Below are positions 5,586 to 5,779 of a DNA stretch of 5,779 bases, in pieces (position 1 is the first letter of the stretch; each line of letters starts with the position of its first letter). Both the position numbers and the translations under genes were made by a program. Source of the stretch: Pusillimonas sp. UBA6240 (GTDB lineage: Bacteria > Pseudomonadota > Gammaproteobacteria > Burkholderiales > Burkholderiaceae_B); contig DJWC01000150.1 in NCBI GenBank assembly GCA_002441445.1, positions 2,001 to 7,779 of the forward strand, given 5' to 3'. The notes below the pieces were generated by a model. The model was given only the letters and a program-made list of their open reading frames with translations, had not been told where the DNA came from and made no database searches.

Positions 5586-5613
5586 GCTATATACGCTTTT
5601 GGCTTGGGGTCAA
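5586..5613 (-). promoter_or_regulatory. Distal promoter candidate for pncB
   Basis: On the minus strand, TTGACC (5613-5608) is followed after 16 bases by TATAGC (5591-5586), matching consensus at 5 of 6 and 4 of 6. The box overlaps TATATA at 5588-5593. RNA would begin near 5579 and give a leader of about 90 bases. It would run back-to-back with the fdxA promoter region. Confidence 0.35.
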
Positions 5614-5638
5614 TTCGGGCTTACCTGAGTTTAGCGGG

Positions 5639-5644
5639 TAAAAT
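5639..5644 (+). promoter_or_regulatory. Candidate -10 box for fdxA
   Basis: TAAAAT in the context GCGGGTAAAATCACGC matches the -10 consensus at 5 of 6 bases and the betaproteobacterial GGTAAAAT style. RNA would start near 5651, about 22 bases before the fdxA ATG. The -35 is weak: TTCGGG (5614-5619) at a 19-base spacing is the best candidate. Confidence 0.5.
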
Positions 5645-5661
5645 CACGCTCATCTGTTGCT

Positions 5662-5665
5662 GGAG
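5662..5665 (+). promoter_or_regulatory. Ribosome binding site of fdxA
   Basis: GGAG lies 7 bases before the ATG at 5673 and supports that start. Confidence 0.75.
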
Positions 5666-5672
5666 CCTTGAA

Positions 5673-5779
5673 ATGACACATGTGGTCACCGAAAACTGTA
5701 TCAAATGCAAATTCACCGACTGTGTCGACGTCTGTCCGGTGGATTGCTTCCGCGAAGGCCCGAACTTCCTGGTGATCGA
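5673..5779 (+). CDS. fdxA: 7Fe ferredoxin FdxA (partial, N-terminal 35 codons)
   Basis: FdxA is a small cytoplasmic ferredoxin carrying one [3Fe-4S] and one [4Fe-4S] cluster, an electron carrier whose partners in this group are poorly known. The visible start, MTHVVTENCIKCKFTDCVDV followed by CPVDCFREGPNFLVI, closely resembles Azotobacter vinelandii ferredoxin I. By that alignment C9 and C17 are [3Fe-4S] ligands and C21, before proline, binds the [4Fe-4S] cluster. C12 and C25 match the non-ligand cysteines there. The remaining ligands lie beyond the right edge; full proteins are about 107 residues. GGAG 7 bases upstream supports the start. It is read divergently from pncB, with its own -10 candidate at 5639-5644. 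Confidence 0.95.
   Translation, partial: MTHVVTENCIKCKFTDCVDVCPVDCFREGPNFLVI

Overview
The window is a high-GC, densely coded stretch of bacterial chromosome. The proteins most resemble those of Betaproteobacteria, probably Burkholderiales near Alcaligenaceae (Bordetella, Achromobacter, Pusillimonas and relatives). That placement rests on recalled protein and promoter style, not on a search. All genes are housekeeping or core metabolic types. I see no transposase, integrase, phage gene, CRISPR array, tRNA or rRNA.

Layout, left to right. (1) Positions 1-470, minus strand: the first 156 codons of trpB (tryptophan synthase beta), cut by the window edge and starting at TTG. (2) 594-2867, minus: complete relA, a monofunctional-type (p)ppGpp synthetase. 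(3) 2960-3475, plus: a small flavodoxin-fold protein divergent from relA; a 92-bp gap holds overlapping -10 boxes for both directions. (4) 3613-3966, minus: a RidA-superfamily protein of the YoaB-like type, convergent with the flavodoxin gene. (5) 3967-4310: a 344-bp gap with no convincing gene but several inverted repeats. (6) 4311-5486, minus: complete pncB (nicotinate phosphoribosyltransferase). (7) 5487-5672: a divergent promoter region. (8) 5673-5779, plus: the first 35 codons of fdxA (7Fe ferredoxin), cut by the right edge.

The genes do not form one operon. Orientation changes and spacing suggest at least six transcription units, although trpB probably continues into a trp operon beyond the left edge. 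The roles are amino-acid synthesis (TrpB), the stringent response to amino-acid shortage (RelA), clean-up of reactive enamine/imine by-products (RidA family), NAD salvage (PncB) and electron transfer (flavodoxin, ferredoxin). A shared metabolic theme is possible but inferred.

No previously undescribed system is evident. The points most worth a second look are non-coding: overlapping relA/flavodoxin promoters, a perfect 11-bp inverted repeat at the predicted 5' end of the RidA-family transcript, two TTGACC promoter candidates for pncB, and relA lying directly upstream of trpB where trpF is often found.
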